Shown: positions 30,527 through 44,766, counted from the stretch's first letter. The stretch: 64,000 nucleotides of DNA from Sphingomonadaceae bacterium (GCA_021300355.1 JAJTEF010000024.1:1-64000); one strand, 5' to 3'. Program-made: numbers and translations. The notes: generated by a model from the sequence alone, not told the origin.

Positions 30527-32078
30527 TTTGCAATTCTGCCGCCAATGTCCGCAAATCGGTTTTCAGCAACTTGCCGATATGGCTGCGCGGCATTTCGTCG
30601 ATGAGATAGAGTACCGAAATGCGCTGGGTCTTACCAAGCTGCCCATTCACGCGTTCCAAGATAGCGTCAAGCGTGCTGCTGGCGTCGGGATGCAACCGCA
30701 CAAAGCCAACCGGCGTTTCGCCCCATGCATCGGACGGCATGCCGACCACGGCCGCCTCAGCAACCTCCGCTTGCGCCTCCAGCAGCTCTTCGAGATCTTT
30801 GGGGTAAATGTTGAACCCGCCGGAGATGATCATATCCTTCGCGCGCCCGACGATGGAGACAAAGCCGTCTTCATCGACAATCCCGATATCGCCGGTTTTG
30901 AGCCAGATATTGCCATCCTCATCGCGCCATTCCATCTCGCGCGTCTTTTCCGGCTGGTTCTTATAGCCGGACATCATGGTAGGTGACCGGCCCGTTAATA
31001 CGCCTTTTGATCCAGCAGGCAGGCGATTGTCGTCGTCATCAAGGACGATCAGTTCATGGCCCGTCACGGGCTGACCCACGGTGTGCAGCTTGTCGGGGAA
31101 ATTATGCGCCTGCAACATGCAGACCACCCCGCCCTCGGTCATCCCATAAATTTCGACCAGCCCGCCGGGCCAGCGTTTGACGACATCGGCCTTTAACTCC
31201 GCCGGGAATGGCGCGCTGGTGCAAAATTTGATGACGAAATGCGAAAGATCATAATTCGCAAAACCATCATGCGCCATGAGGCGTTGATATTGGACGGGCA
31301 CCAGCATTGTATGCGTTGTCCGGTCGGCCTGCGCATGACCAAGATAGCCAGTGACATCAAATTTATCCATGATCCGCGCAAATCCGCCATGGCACATGGT
31401 CGGCAGGAACACGGCGAGCGTCGTGTTGGAATATAAAGGCGTGGAGACCAAGGAACGGGTGTCACGGCTGTAAATCGATTTGAAACCACCCGCCATCTGG
31501 TGCCAGCGCATGGCGTGCGCGTGGATGATGCCCTTTGGCGTGCCTGTCGTTCCGCTCGAATAAATGATGTTGAAAGGGTCAGTCGGCGCCGGTGCAGCTG
31601 ATGCAAATGTAGCACCCTCTTCGGCCATCCAAGCGTCAAGGCTTGGGTGCTGCGCGTCGCCATTATCCAATATGACAATGCGCACATCGCCCAAGTCTAT
31701 ACCGCCAAGTTCAGCCAGCTTTGCCACATCAACGAAGAGATGCATCGCCCCTGAGTCCCGTAACATTGCAGACAATTGCGCCGGGGTAGCCGATGTCGTC
31801 AGCGGGGCAGCGCAGCCGCCTGCACGCACTGCGGCCAAATAAACCAGCGCGTAATTGATGTTGCTCATGCCCAAAATGGCGACCGCCTGACCATGCTGAA
31901 GACCATCACGCTGAAGCTGGGCGGCAATGCGTGACGTTAGCTGCGCAACTTGGCTCCAGGAAACCGTGGTGAACTTGTCAGCGAGCGCTTGCGCGTCGGG
32001 TTTTTCTGCACCCCAAGCGCCGATAAGTGCGCCAAAGTCGCCAAAGCTCTTTTCCAGTTCAGTCTCGATATTCATCAC
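30516..32078 (-). CDS. AMP-dependent acyl-CoA synthetase/ligase
   Basis: IIYSSGTTGTPKGIIH, YGMTEGG, WLKTGDIGIVDEDGFVSIVGRAKDMIISGGFNIYPKDLEE. Confidence 0.93.
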   Translation of the reverse strand: MMNIETELEKSFGDFGALIGAWGAEKPDAQALADKFTTVSWSQVAQLTSRIAAQLQRDGLQHGQAVAILGMSNINYALVYLAAVRAGGCAAPLTTSATPAQLSAMLRDSGAMHLFVDVAKLAELGGIDLGDVRIVILDNGDAQHPSLDAWMAEEGATFASAAPAPTDPFNIIYSSGTTGTPKGIIHAHAMRWHQMAGGFKSIYSRDTRSLVSTPLYSNTTLAVFLPTMCHGGFARIMDKFDVTGYLGHAQADRTTHTMLVPVQYQRLMAHDGFANYDLSHFVIKFCTSAPFPAELKADVVKRWPGGLVEIYGMTEGGVVCMLQAHNFPDKLHTVGQPVTGHELIVLDDDDNRLPAGSKGVLTGRSPTMMSGYKNQPEKTREMEWRDEDGNIWLKTGDIGIVDEDGFVSIVGRAKDMIISGGFNIYPKDLEELLEAQAEVAEAAVVGMPSDAWGETPVGFVRLHPDASSTLDAILERVNGQLGKTQRISVLYLIDEMPRSHIGKLLKTDLRTLAAELQNGR

Positions 32079-32118
32079 GTTTTGTGCCTATCCCTTAGAT
32101 GCGCATGTGATGATTTAG

Positions 32119-34854
<2,736 letters not shown>

Positions 34855-34937
34855 GCGCAAAGCCTGTGCAAACTATCGCTTCGACAATTGGAAGCGTGCG
34901 GCGTTTATTGTAACCCGCACGCCTCGGGGGGAATATC

Positions 34938-35303
34938 ATGCACAAACGTCACTATCTTGCGCTCGCGCTCATCGTCGTGCCGGTTTTGGCGCAGGCGGGC
35001 GACAGCCGTGTCGAAATCGGCACCGGATTGGCCAGCTATTATGGCGCCGAACTCAGCGGCAATCGCACGGCCAGTGGCGAGCGTTTTGATCCCAACGCGA
35101 TGACTGCGGCGCACCGGACGTTATCTTTTGGCACAAGGGTGGCGGTCACCAATCTGGCCAATGGTCAGGAAGTTATCGTGCGGGTGAACGACCGCGGTCC
35201 GTGGAGCAAATCACGCATCGTGGATCTATCTTATGCTGCGGCCAAACAGATCGGCATGCACCGCAGCGGGACCGCAAAGGTTAAGCTCGAGCGACTCGAT
35301 TAA
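34938..35303 (+). CDS. RlpA family septal ring lytic transglycosylase-like protein
   Basis: GLASYYGAELSGNRTASGERFDPNAMTAAHRTLSFGTRVAVTNLANGQEVIVRVNDRGPW. Confidence 0.92.
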   Translation: MHKRHYLALALIVVPVLAQAGDSRVEIGTGLASYYGAELSGNRTASGERFDPNAMTAAHRTLSFGTRVAVTNLANGQEVIVRVNDRGPWSKSRIVDLSYAAAKQIGMHRSGTAKVKLERLD

Positions 35304-36022
35304 CCAAGCGCAGCGCGCTGCCAGTCCGGCAGAACAAGCGCCGTCAAATCTTCCACGCGGCGCAACTCCACCGATATATCGAGTTCCGGATAGACGCACC
35401 GCTGCCGGCTCTCGTCGGCTTGTGCCAATGGGACCACCGCCAGCCGTCGGTTCACCTTTTGCCGCCAGTTCATGCGCGCGGTATTCTCCTGCCCGACATA
35501 GCATCCCTTGGTGAAGGATACCCCGTTCAGTTCGGCGGCGTTGGCCTCAAGCCACAATGTCTGTTCGCTGCCCAGCTCATGTACGCCCTCGGTGATGCCC
35601 AGCCCAAGCCGATGCGCGCGATAGGCGGCGCTCACATCCACATCATCGTCCGCCAGGGCGTCCAGCCAGCGTGTTCCAAGCTCCGCATGGCGCGGGTCTG
35701 AACTGCCTTCGCCTTTCCAGAACACGCCGCATGCCGGATCAATGGCAATGGCGATTTTCCGGCGCAACCGGTACATCGACAGGCGCCGGACCAATGCGTC
35801 TGCTTGCGTGCCTTCGCAATCGATAAGCACATCGTCACCATCTGCCCACAGGATGAAATCGAACAGCGCCTTTCCCTGCGGGCCCAGCAAACCTGCCCAT
35901 AAGGGCATTTGTGCCGCGGTGTCCTGCGTCACCAGCCCCTGCAAAAATTGGCGCACGTCCTCACCTGCCTCGGTGGGCGACAGACGGATAACGCAGCGGT
36001 CGAATAGACGGGTGTTTGGCAT
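35300..36022 (-). CDS. YgfZ/GcvT-domain folate-binding protein
   Basis: FTKGCYVGQENTARM (KGCYxGQE motif); FLQGLVTQDTA. Confidence 0.9.
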   Translation of the reverse strand: MPNTRLFDRCVIRLSPTEAGEDVRQFLQGLVTQDTAAQMPLWAGLLGPQGKALFDFILWADGDDVLIDCEGTQADALVRRLSMYRLRRKIAIAIDPACGVFWKGEGSSDPRHAELGTRWLDALADDDVDVSAAYRAHRLGLGITEGVHELGSEQTLWLEANAAELNGVSFTKGCYVGQENTARMNWRQKVNRRLAVVPLAQADESRQRCVYPELDISVELRRVEDLTALVLPDWQRAALG

Positions 36023-36060
36023 AGGTGACAGATAGGGGGAGAGGCGCTTAAAGGGAAGCC

Positions 36061-37116
36061 ATGACCGACCAGACGATTCTTTCCGTCCGCCGCCCTGATG
36101 ATTGGCATCTCCATTTTCGTGATGGCGCAGCGATGCGCAGCGTGGTGCCTTTCACCGCGAAACAGTTTGCGCGTGCGATTGTCATGCCCAATTTGTCGCC
36201 ACCAGTCACGACGGTTGAGGCGGGCGCGGCCTATCGTGACCGGATTTTGGCGGCTGTGCCCGAAGGCGTCACGTTCACGCCGCTTATGACAGCCTATCTT
36301 ACCGACGTAAGTGACGGGAATGAACTCGCGCGCGGTCACGCCGAAGGTGTGTTTACAGCGGCAAAGCTATACCCCGCGCATGCCACCACCGGCAGCGCGC
36401 ATGGCGTCACCAGCGTAACCAACATCATGCCCGCGCTGGAGCATATGGCGCGGATCGGCATGCCATTGCTGATCCACGGCGAAGTCACAGACTCGCATGT
36501 CGATATCTTTGACCGTGAGGCTGTGTTCATTGAACGGACTCTGTCGAAACTGGTGCGCGATCTGCCTGAACTCAAGATCGTGTTTGAACATATCACCACC
36601 GCAGACGCCGTTGCTTTTGTGGATGCCAGCGGCCCCAATGTCGGGGCGACAATTACGCCGCAACATTTGCACATCAACCGCAATGCGATGTTTGCGGGCG
36701 GCATCCGTCCGCATGCTTACTGTCTGCCGGTTGCCAAACGTGAGGTGCACCGGCTTGCGCTTCGCAAGGCTGCGACATCGGGCAGCCGTAAATATTTCCT
36801 CGGCACCGACAGCGCGCCGCACGACAAATCTGCCAAGGAAAGCGCCTGCGGATGCGCGGGTATCTTCAACGCGCCCTTCGCATTGGAAAGCTACGCCGCC
36901 GTCTTTGAAGAAGAAGGCGCGCTGGACAAATTTGAGGCCTTTGCCTCGGAAAATGGCCCGCGTTTCTACGGCCTGCCGTTGAACGAGGAGCGCATAATAT
37001 TGGAACGCACCGATGTCGTCGTGCCTGAGCTGTTGGCGCTGGAAGGGCTTGATGTCGTGCCGTTTCACGCAGGGGAAACATTGCGCTGGCGGCTGAAGGT
37101 TAGGATCAGGACCTAA
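36061..37116 (+). CDS. pyrC: Dihydroorotase
   Basis: [32 protein letters not shown]. Confidence 0.95.
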   Translation: MTDQTILSVRRPDDWHLHFRDGAAMRSVVPFTAKQFARAIVMPNLSPPVTTVEAGAAYRDRILAAVPEGVTFTPLMTAYLTDVSDGNELARGHAEGVFTAAKLYPAHATTGSAHGVTSVTNIMPALEHMARIGMPLLIHGEVTDSHVDIFDREAVFIERTLSKLVRDLPELKIVFEHITTADAVAFVDASGPNVGATITPQHLHINRNAMFAGGIRPHAYCLPVAKREVHRLALRKAATSGSRKYFLGTDSAPHDKSAKESACGCAGIFNAPFALESYAAVFEEEGALDKFEAFASENGPRFYGLPLNEERIILERTDVVVPELLALEGLDVVPFHAGETLRWRLKVRIRT

Positions 37117-38009
37117 GCTTTTGATGCCCTGTAGGTTTTAATCGCGTCCGCACAGAAAATCGCGATACTGGCCCAGATCAGGATGAAGCACGCCAGCTTC
37201 GTCGTGCTCAATGGCTCACCGTACACGAACACGCCCAGCAGGAAAGCAATGGACGGTGCCGTATATTGCACAAAGCCCAGGCTGGTATAGCTCATCCGGC
37301 GGGCGGCGGTCGCGAACATCAGCAGCGGGATGGCAGTGACCGCACCTGCCAATATCAAAAGCCCCGACGTCGTCACATCATCGCCAAATCCGCCGCCGCC
37401 AACTTGCGCAAAATAGAGCACCGCGCCCAATGCCAATGGCGCGAGCAATGTCGTCTCGGTCGCCAGGCCGGGAACAGAGCCAACGGGGGTAATCTTGCGG
37501 ATAAGGCCGTAGAGGCCAAAACTTAAAGCGAGCGATATCGATACCCATAAGGTATCGAGCGCATCACCGATGAGGATAGCAACGCCAATGGCGGCAACGG
37601 CAACGGCGACCATCTGAAGCGGCCGCAATCGCTCACCTAAAAACAGACGCCCCAGCAGGACATTCACCAAGGGGTTGAGATAATAGCCAAGGCTGGCTGC
37701 CAAAATATGGTCCGTGGAAACGGCCCAAATGTAGATCAGCCAGTTAATGGCGACCAACGTGGCAGAGGCGAGCAAATTGCGCAGATGCGCCTTATGCCGG
37801 AAAATGGCGGCATATTCGCCAAGCTGTTTGCGAAAGGCCATAATGACCAAAAGCAGGGGAATGGACCACAAGACGCGCTGCGCAACGACCGCGATTGGGG
37901 AGACATGGCTCAGCAGCTTGAAGTAAACCGGGACGAAGCCCCAGATGAGATATGCCGACATGGCATAAGGCAAGCCACTTGGCTGCGCGGTTTCAGATTT
38001 GTCGGTCAT
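37113..38009 (-). CDS. rarD: EamA family transporter RarD
   Basis: [41 protein letters not shown]; 10 TM. Confidence 0.9.
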   Translation of the reverse strand: MTDKSETAQPSGLPYAMSAYLIWGFVPVYFKLLSHVSPIAVVAQRVLWSIPLLLVIMAFRKQLGEYAAIFRHKAHLRNLLASATLVAINWLIYIWAVSTDHILAASLGYYLNPLVNVLLGRLFLGERLRPLQMVAVAVAAIGVAILIGDALDTLWVSISLALSFGLYGLIRKITPVGSVPGLATETTLLAPLALGAVLYFAQVGGGGFGDDVTTSGLLILAGAVTAIPLLMFATAARRMSYTSLGFVQYTAPSIAFLLGVFVYGEPLSTTKLACFILIWASIAIFCADAIKTYRASKA

Positions 38010-38036
38010 ATGTTGTGCTAAGCCTTCGCGAGGGGA

Positions 38037-38258
38037 TCAAATGATCCCGCCGCCTATCCAGAGGCGCAGCGCGCAAATGGCTATAACGACCAAGCAGAAG
38101 TTGCGGCCGCTGTCCTTTTCCGACGCGAAGCCAAAGGCCGCGCCGACGCCAGCGATCAGAATAATGAGCCAGTTCAGCCATCCCAGCAACGGGATGAATC
38201 CGATAATAGCCATCAGCAGTGCAATCAGGCCAAACAGAAATGCGAGGATATTTGCCAT
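38037..38258 (-). CDS. Small membrane protein of unknown function
   Basis: MANILAFLFGLIALLMAIIGFIPLLGWLNWLIILIAGVGAAFG; start at internal ATG 38258. Confidence 0.6.
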   Translation of the reverse strand: MANILAFLFGLIALLMAIIGFIPLLGWLNWLIILIAGVGAAFGFASEKDSGRNFCLVVIAICALRLWIGGGII

Positions 38259-38347
38259 AAGGCGACTGTGGCGGGTTTTTAGGATTGTGGCAAGCACAGC
38301 CAGCCGTCCCAATCGGTCCCGCGAATATCGCGGTACCGAAATGACAA

Positions 38348-38377
38348 GAGGCTCAGCCTGTTTCCAGACTGAGCCTC
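38348..38377 (-). terminator. Terminator-like hairpin downstream of the 38403 gene
   Basis: gaggctcag...ctgagcctc perfect 9-bp stem immediately after the minus-strand stop. Confidence 0.6.
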
Positions 38378-38402
38378 ATTATACCCACGCATATGTGGAC
38401 AT

Positions 38403-38972
38403 TCAGCGCCACTGTTCCAATCCGCGATAGTTGATGTCGACCACGCGGCCACGCTCTACAAAGCAGGTGAACCAGCCCTTGTCATAACCGCGCTGGTAAG
38501 CGTTGCCGCCAAATCGGTCATTGCCGTAATAGTTATTCTCGTAACGGCCACGTCCGCCGTCTTGAACAACGACATTGCCTGTGACCCGATAGCCAAAACG
38601 TGTCCGTTCGATGCTGCGCACTTGCGTGACGTCTGAACGGCTGTAGCCATTGGCCCAGCGTTCAACGCTGGCGACGCACTGGTTTACAGCGGCGCGGCCG
38701 CCGCCGCCACGATTGTCGTAATTATAGCCTGCACGGTTATCATCGTAGCGATCGTCATAACCGCGGCGATCGTTGCGGCCATTGTTGCCGCTTGAAAGCA
38801 CAGCGGCAAGACCACCGAGCACCACCGCTCCGGCAATAATCTCGCCGGCACTTATGCTATCACGGTCGCGGTTGCGGTCATGGCGATCACGCGCTTGGGC
38901 GGGAACGGTTACACTCACCAAAGCTGCAGCAGCAGCTCCCGCGCCAAGCAAAGTTTTGGTCATGAAATTCAT
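38403..38972 (-). CDS. Secreted Arg/Asp/Gly/Tyr-rich protein of unknown function
   Basis: Signal peptide ..TVPAQA; RDRHDRNRDRDS and YDDRYDDNRAGYNYDNRGGGG low-complexity region; C-terminal CVASVERWANGYSRSDV domain. Confidence 0.75.
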   Translation of the reverse strand: MNFMTKTLLGAGAAAAALVSVTVPAQARDRHDRNRDRDSISAGEIIAGAVVLGGLAAVLSSGNNGRNDRRGYDDRYDDNRAGYNYDNRGGGGRAAVNQCVASVERWANGYSRSDVTQVRSIERTRFGYRVTGNVVVQDGGRGRYENNYYGNDRFGGNAYQRGYDKGWFTCFVERGRVVDINYRGLEQWR

Positions 38973-39098
38973 CTTCGTTCTCCTTGAACCGGTCCAGTCA
39001 TTCTGTGCCGATGGAGAGCGAATAGGCGATTCGGGTTGACCGGATGCTGAATTGACTTGTCAGCATCCGTTCATCTAAATTGCATTTTTCATGAACAA

Positions 39099-41255
39099 TT
39101 ATTCGGTGAGGGTCAGCCCCGTCCATTTGCCGAGAAACGCATAAATGTCCGAATATTCGTCAATAACCTTATCGGTCGGCTTGCCTGAACCATGGCCCGC
39201 ACGGCTTTCGATGCGGATGATCTTGGGCTTGTTGCCGGTTTCTGCAGCTTGCAGGGCGGAGATATATTTGAAGCTATGCCCCGGAACCACACGGTCATCG
39301 GTATCCGCGGTCGAGACAATGACCGCTGGATATTCGACCCCCGATTTGATGTTGTGATAGGGTGAGTAAGTCATCTGCATTTTAAAGTCGGCTTCCTTAC
39401 TGGGGTAGCCATAATCATCGACCCAATAACGGCCAGCGGTGAAACGGTCGAAGCGGACCATATCCATCACGCCCACTGCGGCATGGCCTGCCGCGAACAG
39501 GTCAGGGCGCTGGTTCACAACGGCACCAATCAGCAGTCCCCCATTGGACCGCCCTTCGATGGCAATCTTGCCCTTGGCCGAAACGCCGCTGGATATAAGA
39601 TATTCGGCTGCGGCAGCAAAATCGTCAAAGACATTTTGTTTGTTCATCAAACGACCGGCATCATGCCACGGCTTCCCATATTCACCGCCGCCACGAATAT
39701 TGGCGAGGGCGAAGACGCCGCCCGATTGCAACCAAGCCATACGTGTTGCTGAATAAGTAGGCGTCTGCGAAATGTTGAACCCGCCATAGGAATAGAGCAA
39801 TGTCGGCGCGCCCTTGGTCAGATCGAGATTTTTCTTGTGCACGACGAACATCGGTATCTTCGTGCCATCCTTCGACGGGTAAAACACTTGTTCGACCGTG
39901 AAGTCTGCCGGGTTGAAGCTTAGCTTTGGCTGCGCGAAGGGCGCCGATGCACCCGTCTTGCTGTCGAAACGATACACGGCGCCCGGCTGATTGAAGCTGG
40001 AGAATCCGTAAAATGTCTCTGGATCACCCGGCGTCCCTGAAAAGCCACTGGCCGTCCCGATTGCGCTGAGCTTGATTGCCTGCACAGGCTGGCCTGCGAG
40101 GTCGGTCATCAGCGCCATCGATTTGGCATCTTTGATATATGACAGGATCAGCCGGTCGCCGACGATCTGCGCGCGCGACAGGGTTTCCGCCCGCTCCGCT
40201 ATAACGTCAGTAAATACGGGCGTTTTCGCACCCAGATCAACCGTCACCACCTTAAGCTTTGCCGCGTCCTTGTTGGTGGTGAACCACAAAGTGTTGCCCA
40301 TGCCTTCGATCAGGCCCCAATCATGCTCGAGACCGGTAACGAGCGGCTGCGGTTTCCATGTTGGCTTTTTGCCAAGCGGCATCACGTGCAGTTCATACTT
40401 CTCATCGGTTCCGGACGACGTCGTAATGACCGCCCATTTGCCGTCGTGCGTCACTTGCGCGCTATGCCCATATTCGGGCTTGTCCGGCGTTGCGTATATT
40501 GCCTTGTCTTCCGACTGGGGCGTGCCGATTTTGTGATAATAGATCGTCTGGTTATAATTCAGCTGCTGAAATGCCGCGCCTTCTTTTGGCTCTGCAAAAC
40601 GCGAGTATAAAAACCCGTCATTGCCCACCCAGCTTATGTTGGTGAATTTTGCCCAGTTGATTTCGTCGGCAAGCACCTTGCCGGTCACGGTGTCGAGGAC
40701 TTTAATCGTCCGCCAGTCTGAACCGCCGTCCTGAACAGCATAAGCCAGCAACTTGCCATTTTTCGATGGCACCCAGCTATCGAGCGCAGTGGCGCCGTCT
40801 TTCGCCCATAGATTGGGATCGATCAAAATGCGGTCAGCGCCGGTCAGGCCTTTGCGGACATACAGCACGGACTGGTTCTGCAGGCCGTCATTCTTTGTGA
40901 AGAAATAATAACCACCGGCTTTTTCAGGAAGGCCAAAGCGCTCATAATCGAAAAGCTTCTTCATGCGCTCGGCGAGTATTTTCTTGCCGGGCAAAGTTTC
41001 CAGATATGCGTCGGTGACGGCATTCTGCGCCTTTACCCATTCTGCGACTTCCGGATTGACGCGCACATCATCTTCCAGCCAGCGATAGGGATCGGCAACC
41101 TTTACGCCGAATTGTTCATCGACCACATTGACGGTTTTGGTCTGCGGATAGGTCAATTTGACTGCGACATCGGCGGTGGCTGAATTTGCGGTCATAGCGA
41201 CCGACGAAATCGGGGCCATCATAACGGCTGCACCGGCCAAAAATACACTTCGCAT
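39099..41255 (-). CDS. Prolyl oligopeptidase family serine peptidase (S9)
   Basis: DPYRWLEDD; GRSNGGLLIGAVVNQRPDLFAA; SRAGHGSGKPTDKVIDEYSD. Confidence 0.93.
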   Translation of the reverse strand: MRSVFLAGAAVMMAPISSVAMTANSATADVAVKLTYPQTKTVNVVDEQFGVKVADPYRWLEDDVRVNPEVAEWVKAQNAVTDAYLETLPGKKILAERMKKLFDYERFGLPEKAGGYYFFTKNDGLQNQSVLYVRKGLTGADRILIDPNLWAKDGATALDSWVPSKNGKLLAYAVQDGGSDWRTIKVLDTVTGKVLADEINWAKFTNISWVGNDGFLYSRFAEPKEGAAFQQLNYNQTIYYHKIGTPQSEDKAIYATPDKPEYGHSAQVTHDGKWAVITTSSGTDEKYELHVMPLGKKPTWKPQPLVTGLEHDWGLIEGMGNTLWFTTNKDAAKLKVVTVDLGAKTPVFTDVIAERAETLSRAQIVGDRLILSYIKDAKSMALMTDLAGQPVQAIKLSAIGTASGFSGTPGDPETFYGFSSFNQPGAVYRFDSKTGASAPFAQPKLSFNPADFTVEQVFYPSKDGTKIPMFVVHKKNLDLTKGAPTLLYSYGGFNISQTPTYSATRMAWLQSGGVFALANIRGGGEYGKPWHDAGRLMNKQNVFDDFAAAAEYLISSGVSAKGKIAIEGRSNGGLLIGAVVNQRPDLFAAGHAAVGVMDMVRFDRFTAGRYWVDDYGYPSKEADFKMQMTYSPYHNIKSGVEYPAVIVSTADTDDRVVPGHSFKYISALQAAETGNKPKIIRIESRAGHGSGKPTDKVIDEYSDIYAFLGKWTGLTLTE

Positions 41256-41366
41256 ATTATCATTTCCCCAACTCTCAAAATCTCTGTCATCCGACTATAG
41301 CGTCCACGCGTGAACGCCAACTATTCCTGCCGTCGCCCGCAAGAATATTTCGCATTTTCGTCGAAA

Positions 41367-42366
41367 TCATGCACTCCGCTGCCGCTGCGCCAACAATATG
41401 GCCGCGGTAACGCCTGCGGCAAATAACATGCCTTCCAAACCGGCGGTGACGATCTGGCTGATGGGACCAAAGCCGCTTTCGCCAAATAAGCCACCGATTT
41501 GGTCGAACCGCAGCCGCGATTGGGGAAGAAGCCGCGCCAGCTCATATATGCTGCCGCCAAGCAAGCGCCCACCGGCCATGACAATGCCAGCGCCGGATAA
41601 TGCCCCAAATACGGCCGCGGGCAGTATCGCAAAACGCAGCGGCATGTGGCGCATCTGCCGTCGGCCAAGCCATACACCAAGCCCCACAGAGGCGCCAATC
41701 ACCGCACCTTCCAGCGCGCCCGTCATTTGCGTGGGTGATTGCCCGATCACCAGATTGAACGCATCCAAGCCAAGCAGCTTCACAATACCGCCGATCAGGA
41801 AACCGCCCACCGCGCCGCCTGCCATCGTTGCGGACCAACGCCCGGAATTCCAAAGGCCAACCGCTGCAATGCCGAAGCTCACGCCCGCAGCGCCCAATAA
41901 TGCGACCAACACCGTAATTGCCGTCAGGACAAGCACGATGGATGCCGCGCCCATGCCCGGTGCCATTGGCTGCGATGCTCCCGCAAAACCGTAAAACAAA
42001 CCGCCCAGCAGCCCCGCCAGGCCACCGCCGACAACACCCGCGCCGCCCAGTGCCCAAAATGTCGCCCAATCCGTCGTGGCAGCTGTGGTGATAGAGGCGC
42101 TGGCACATCGGCCGCGCGGCATCATCCCCAAGCACACGGCGCAGGCTGCGGATGCATTGCGTGAGCGCTTCGTCGGTGACAGGAACACCGCGCCAGACAT
42201 CGTCCATGAACTGGTCTTTCGACACAAGCGCGCCGGCATTGGTTGCAAGCAGAACAAGCGCATCAAAATAGCGGCTGGAGACGTCGACAACGACGCCATC
42301 GCAATGCAGGCGTCTGCTGCTCACCTGAAGCGTGAAGCGGCCGAACCGGAGACTATCTGATTTCAT
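41367..42366 (-). pseudogene. Winged-helix (OmpR/ToxR-type) DNA-binding domain + multi-TM protein, frame broken near 42100-42112
   Basis: Frame A: LRFGRFTLQVSSRRLHCDG...ALTQCIRSLRRVLGDDAARP (wHTH). Frame B: TDWATFWALGGAGVVGGGLAG... membrane part to 41367. Frames abut where the end of the wHTH should be. Confidence 0.7.
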
Positions 42367-42452
42367 TTTTCACCAAATGCTCATGTTCTGCTCATGCCTG
42401 CAATGTCGCTGCGCTGTATGCATAGCTCTCATTCACGGAAAAGGGCAATGCT

Positions 42453-43013
42453 ATGCATGCGGAGAATATCGGGCCAGCAAGGCCACGACGGAATATCTGG
42501 CGGATCTTGGGCTGGGGCGGCGCTGTTGCGCTTATCCTGACGCCATTGGTCGCGATGCAGTTCACCACAGAAGTTAATTGGGACGAAACCGACTTCATCG
42601 TTGCGGCCATCATTTTCGGGATTGTGGGCGGCCTGATTGAATTCGCGGTGCGCCTGTCATCAAACTGGTACTTCCGCTTTGGGTCAATGTTTACTGTGCT
42701 GGCAGGGTTCATGGTCATCTGGTCCAACTTGGCTGTTGGCATGATTGGGAATGAGGATAGCTCGGCCAATTTATGGTTCGGCGCGGTATTGCTAATCGCG
42801 ATTGTCGGCAGCATCGCGTCGCGATTTCGCAGGCGCATATTGCAGCAGGCCATGTTGGCTGCCGGCATAGTGCAGATTAACATTGGCGTCTTTGCCGGCA
42901 TATTGGGCAGCGACGCGCGCGGCGGACGGTTTACGATTGTGCTTTCGGTGGCATGGTTGATTTCCAGCCTGCTCTTTTGGTTGGCCGATCGAAGCACTCG
43001 GACGAAATCATAA
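42453..43013 (+). CDS. Membrane protein of unknown function
   Basis: 186 aa, about 5 hydrophobic helices. Confidence 0.65.
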   Translation: MHAENIGPARPRRNIWRILGWGGAVALILTPLVAMQFTTEVNWDETDFIVAAIIFGIVGGLIEFAVRLSSNWYFRFGSMFTVLAGFMVIWSNLAVGMIGNEDSSANLWFGAVLLIAIVGSIASRFRRRILQQAMLAAGIVQINIGVFAGILGSDARGGRFTIVLSVAWLISSLLFWLADRSTRTKS

Positions 43014-43021
43014 ACCCATGA

Positions 43022-43055
43022 AAAAGGGCGGCACCCTTTCGGATACCGCCCTTTT
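43022..43055 (-). terminator. Rho-independent terminator downstream of rplQ
   Basis: aaaagggcgg...ccgccctttt stem with T-run on minus strand. Confidence 0.8.
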
Positions 43056-43078
43056 GAAATTCTTAGAGCAAGACGTGC

Positions 43079-43492
43079 TTATTCAGCGTCGTCCAATACT
43101 TCAACTGGGCCGCTGTCCTGACCCTTGGCGTCGACATTGCGGTCAACGAGTTCGATGACGCCCATTGGTGCAGCATCGGATCCACGGAAACCAGCCTTGA
43201 TCACGCGGCTGTAACCACCGCTGCGGTCGGCGTAGCGCGTTGCCAGTTCGTCAAACAACTTTACCAGCTGCTTGTCGTCCATCAAACGGCTCATCGCGAG
43301 ACGACGGTTGGACAAGCCACCCTTCTTCGCAAGCGTGATCAGCTTTTCGATGTAAGGACGCAGTTCCTTCGCCTTTGGCAAAGTCGTCTTGATCTGTTCA
43401 TGCTTGATAAGCGACGCTGCCATGTTGCGAAGCATCGCGGTACGGTGCGACGTGGTACGTTGCAGCTTACGGTGGCCAACTTTATGGCGCAT
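43079..43492 (-). CDS. rplQ: 50S ribosomal protein L17
   Basis: [57 protein letters not shown]. Confidence 0.97.
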   Translation of the reverse strand: MRHKVGHRKLQRTTSHRTAMLRNMAASLIKHEQIKTTLPKAKELRPYIEKLITLAKKGGLSNRRLAMSRLMDDKQLVKLFDELATRYADRSGGYSRVIKAGFRGSDAAPMGVIELVDRNVDAKGQDSGPVEVLDDAE

Positions 43493-43604
43493 ATTTCATT
43501 CCTTCGTTCGTAGGGGGGCCGTATCAGGTACCCCGATCCTGGCCGTTTAAGGGCGGCCATTTCCCTTTTGGTTGGGCCGAAGCACTGCCTCGGCCCAATA
43601 TTCT

Positions 43605-44666
43605 TTAGCCAAGCAGTTCTTGCTCAAGCTTCTTTGCCATCTCTTCGATGTTTTCTGGCGGCCATCCGGGGATGTCCATGCCAAGGCGCAAGCCCATCGA
43701 CGAGAGCACTTCCTTGATTTCGTTCAGCGACTTGCGACCGAAATTAGGCGTACGCAGCATTTCGGCTTCGCTCTTTTGCACGAGGTCGCCGATGTAGATG
43801 ATGTTGTCGTTCTTGAGGCAGTTTGCGCTGCGGACCGACAATTCCAATTCGTCGACCTTCTTGAGAAGGTAACGGTTGAGCTGGTTTGCATCCGATTCTT
43901 CCGAAGAAGCTGATGGTGCTGCCATGCCAATCATTGGCGACGATGCAGACATCGAATCTTCGAAGTGAACGAACACTTGCAACTGGTCCTGAAGAATGCG
44001 TGCGGCATAAGCCACGGCGTCTTCTGGGGTTACGGTGCCATCGGTTTCGATGGTCAGCGACAACTTGTCATAGTCAAGTTCTTGACCAATGCGCGCATTG
44101 TCCACCTTGTACGCAACCTGACGAACAGGCGAATACAGGCTGTCGACCGGAATGAGGCCAATTGGCGCATCCGCTGGACGGTTGGCGACTGCAGGAACAT
44201 AACCCTTGCCGATGTCGGCAGTGATTTCCATGTTCAGCGTCGCGCCATCGTCGAGGTGACAGATCACGAGATCAGGGTTCATCACTTGGATGTCGCCCGA
44301 AACAGCGATGTCACCAGCGGTTACCGCGCCGGGGCCAGTTGCCGAGAGCTGAAGACGCTTTGGACCTTCGCCTTCCATCTTCAACGCAACTTGCTTGATG
44401 TTCAGAACGATGTCGGTGACATCTTCACGAACGCCCGCGAGCGACGAGAATTCGTGCAACACGTTTTCGATTTTGATCGATGTGATCGCTGCGCCCTGCA
44501 GCGATGAAAGCAATACGCGACGCAGCGCATTGCCGAGAGTCAAACCAAAGCCACGCTCCAGCGGTTCTGCAACAAAAGTTGCCTTACGCTTCGCATCGCT
44601 ACCTGATTTGAGTTCAAGTGCGTTGGGCTTTTTCAGTTCCTGCCAGTTCTTAATATTGACGGACAT
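43605..44666 (-). CDS. rpoA: RNA polymerase subunit alpha (start at MSVNIKNW)
   Basis: [32 protein letters not shown]-terminal [18 protein letters not shown]. Confidence 0.96.
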   Translation of the reverse strand: MSVNIKNWQELKKPNALELKSGSDAKRKATFVAEPLERGFGLTLGNALRRVLLSSLQGAAITSIKIENVLHEFSSLAGVREDVTDIVLNIKQVALKMEGEGPKRLQLSATGPGAVTAGDIAVSGDIQVMNPDLVICHLDDGATLNMEITADIGKGYVPAVANRPADAPIGLIPVDSLYSPVRQVAYKVDNARIGQELDYDKLSLTIETDGTVTPEDAVAYAARILQDQLQVFVHFEDSMSASSPMIGMAAPSASSEESDANQLNRYLLKKVDELELSVRSANCLKNDNIIYIGDLVQKSEAEMLRTPNFGRKSLNEIKEVLSSMGLRLGMDIPGWPPENIEEMAKKLEQELLG

Positions 44667-44766
44667 GGATTTCCCCTTGGGTTTTGCGGGACCGGCAATT
44701 TGGTGCACCGTGCCGGTTCGCGGGTAAAAGAAGGAACGACTGAACAGCCGTCCCTGAAACGAATGC

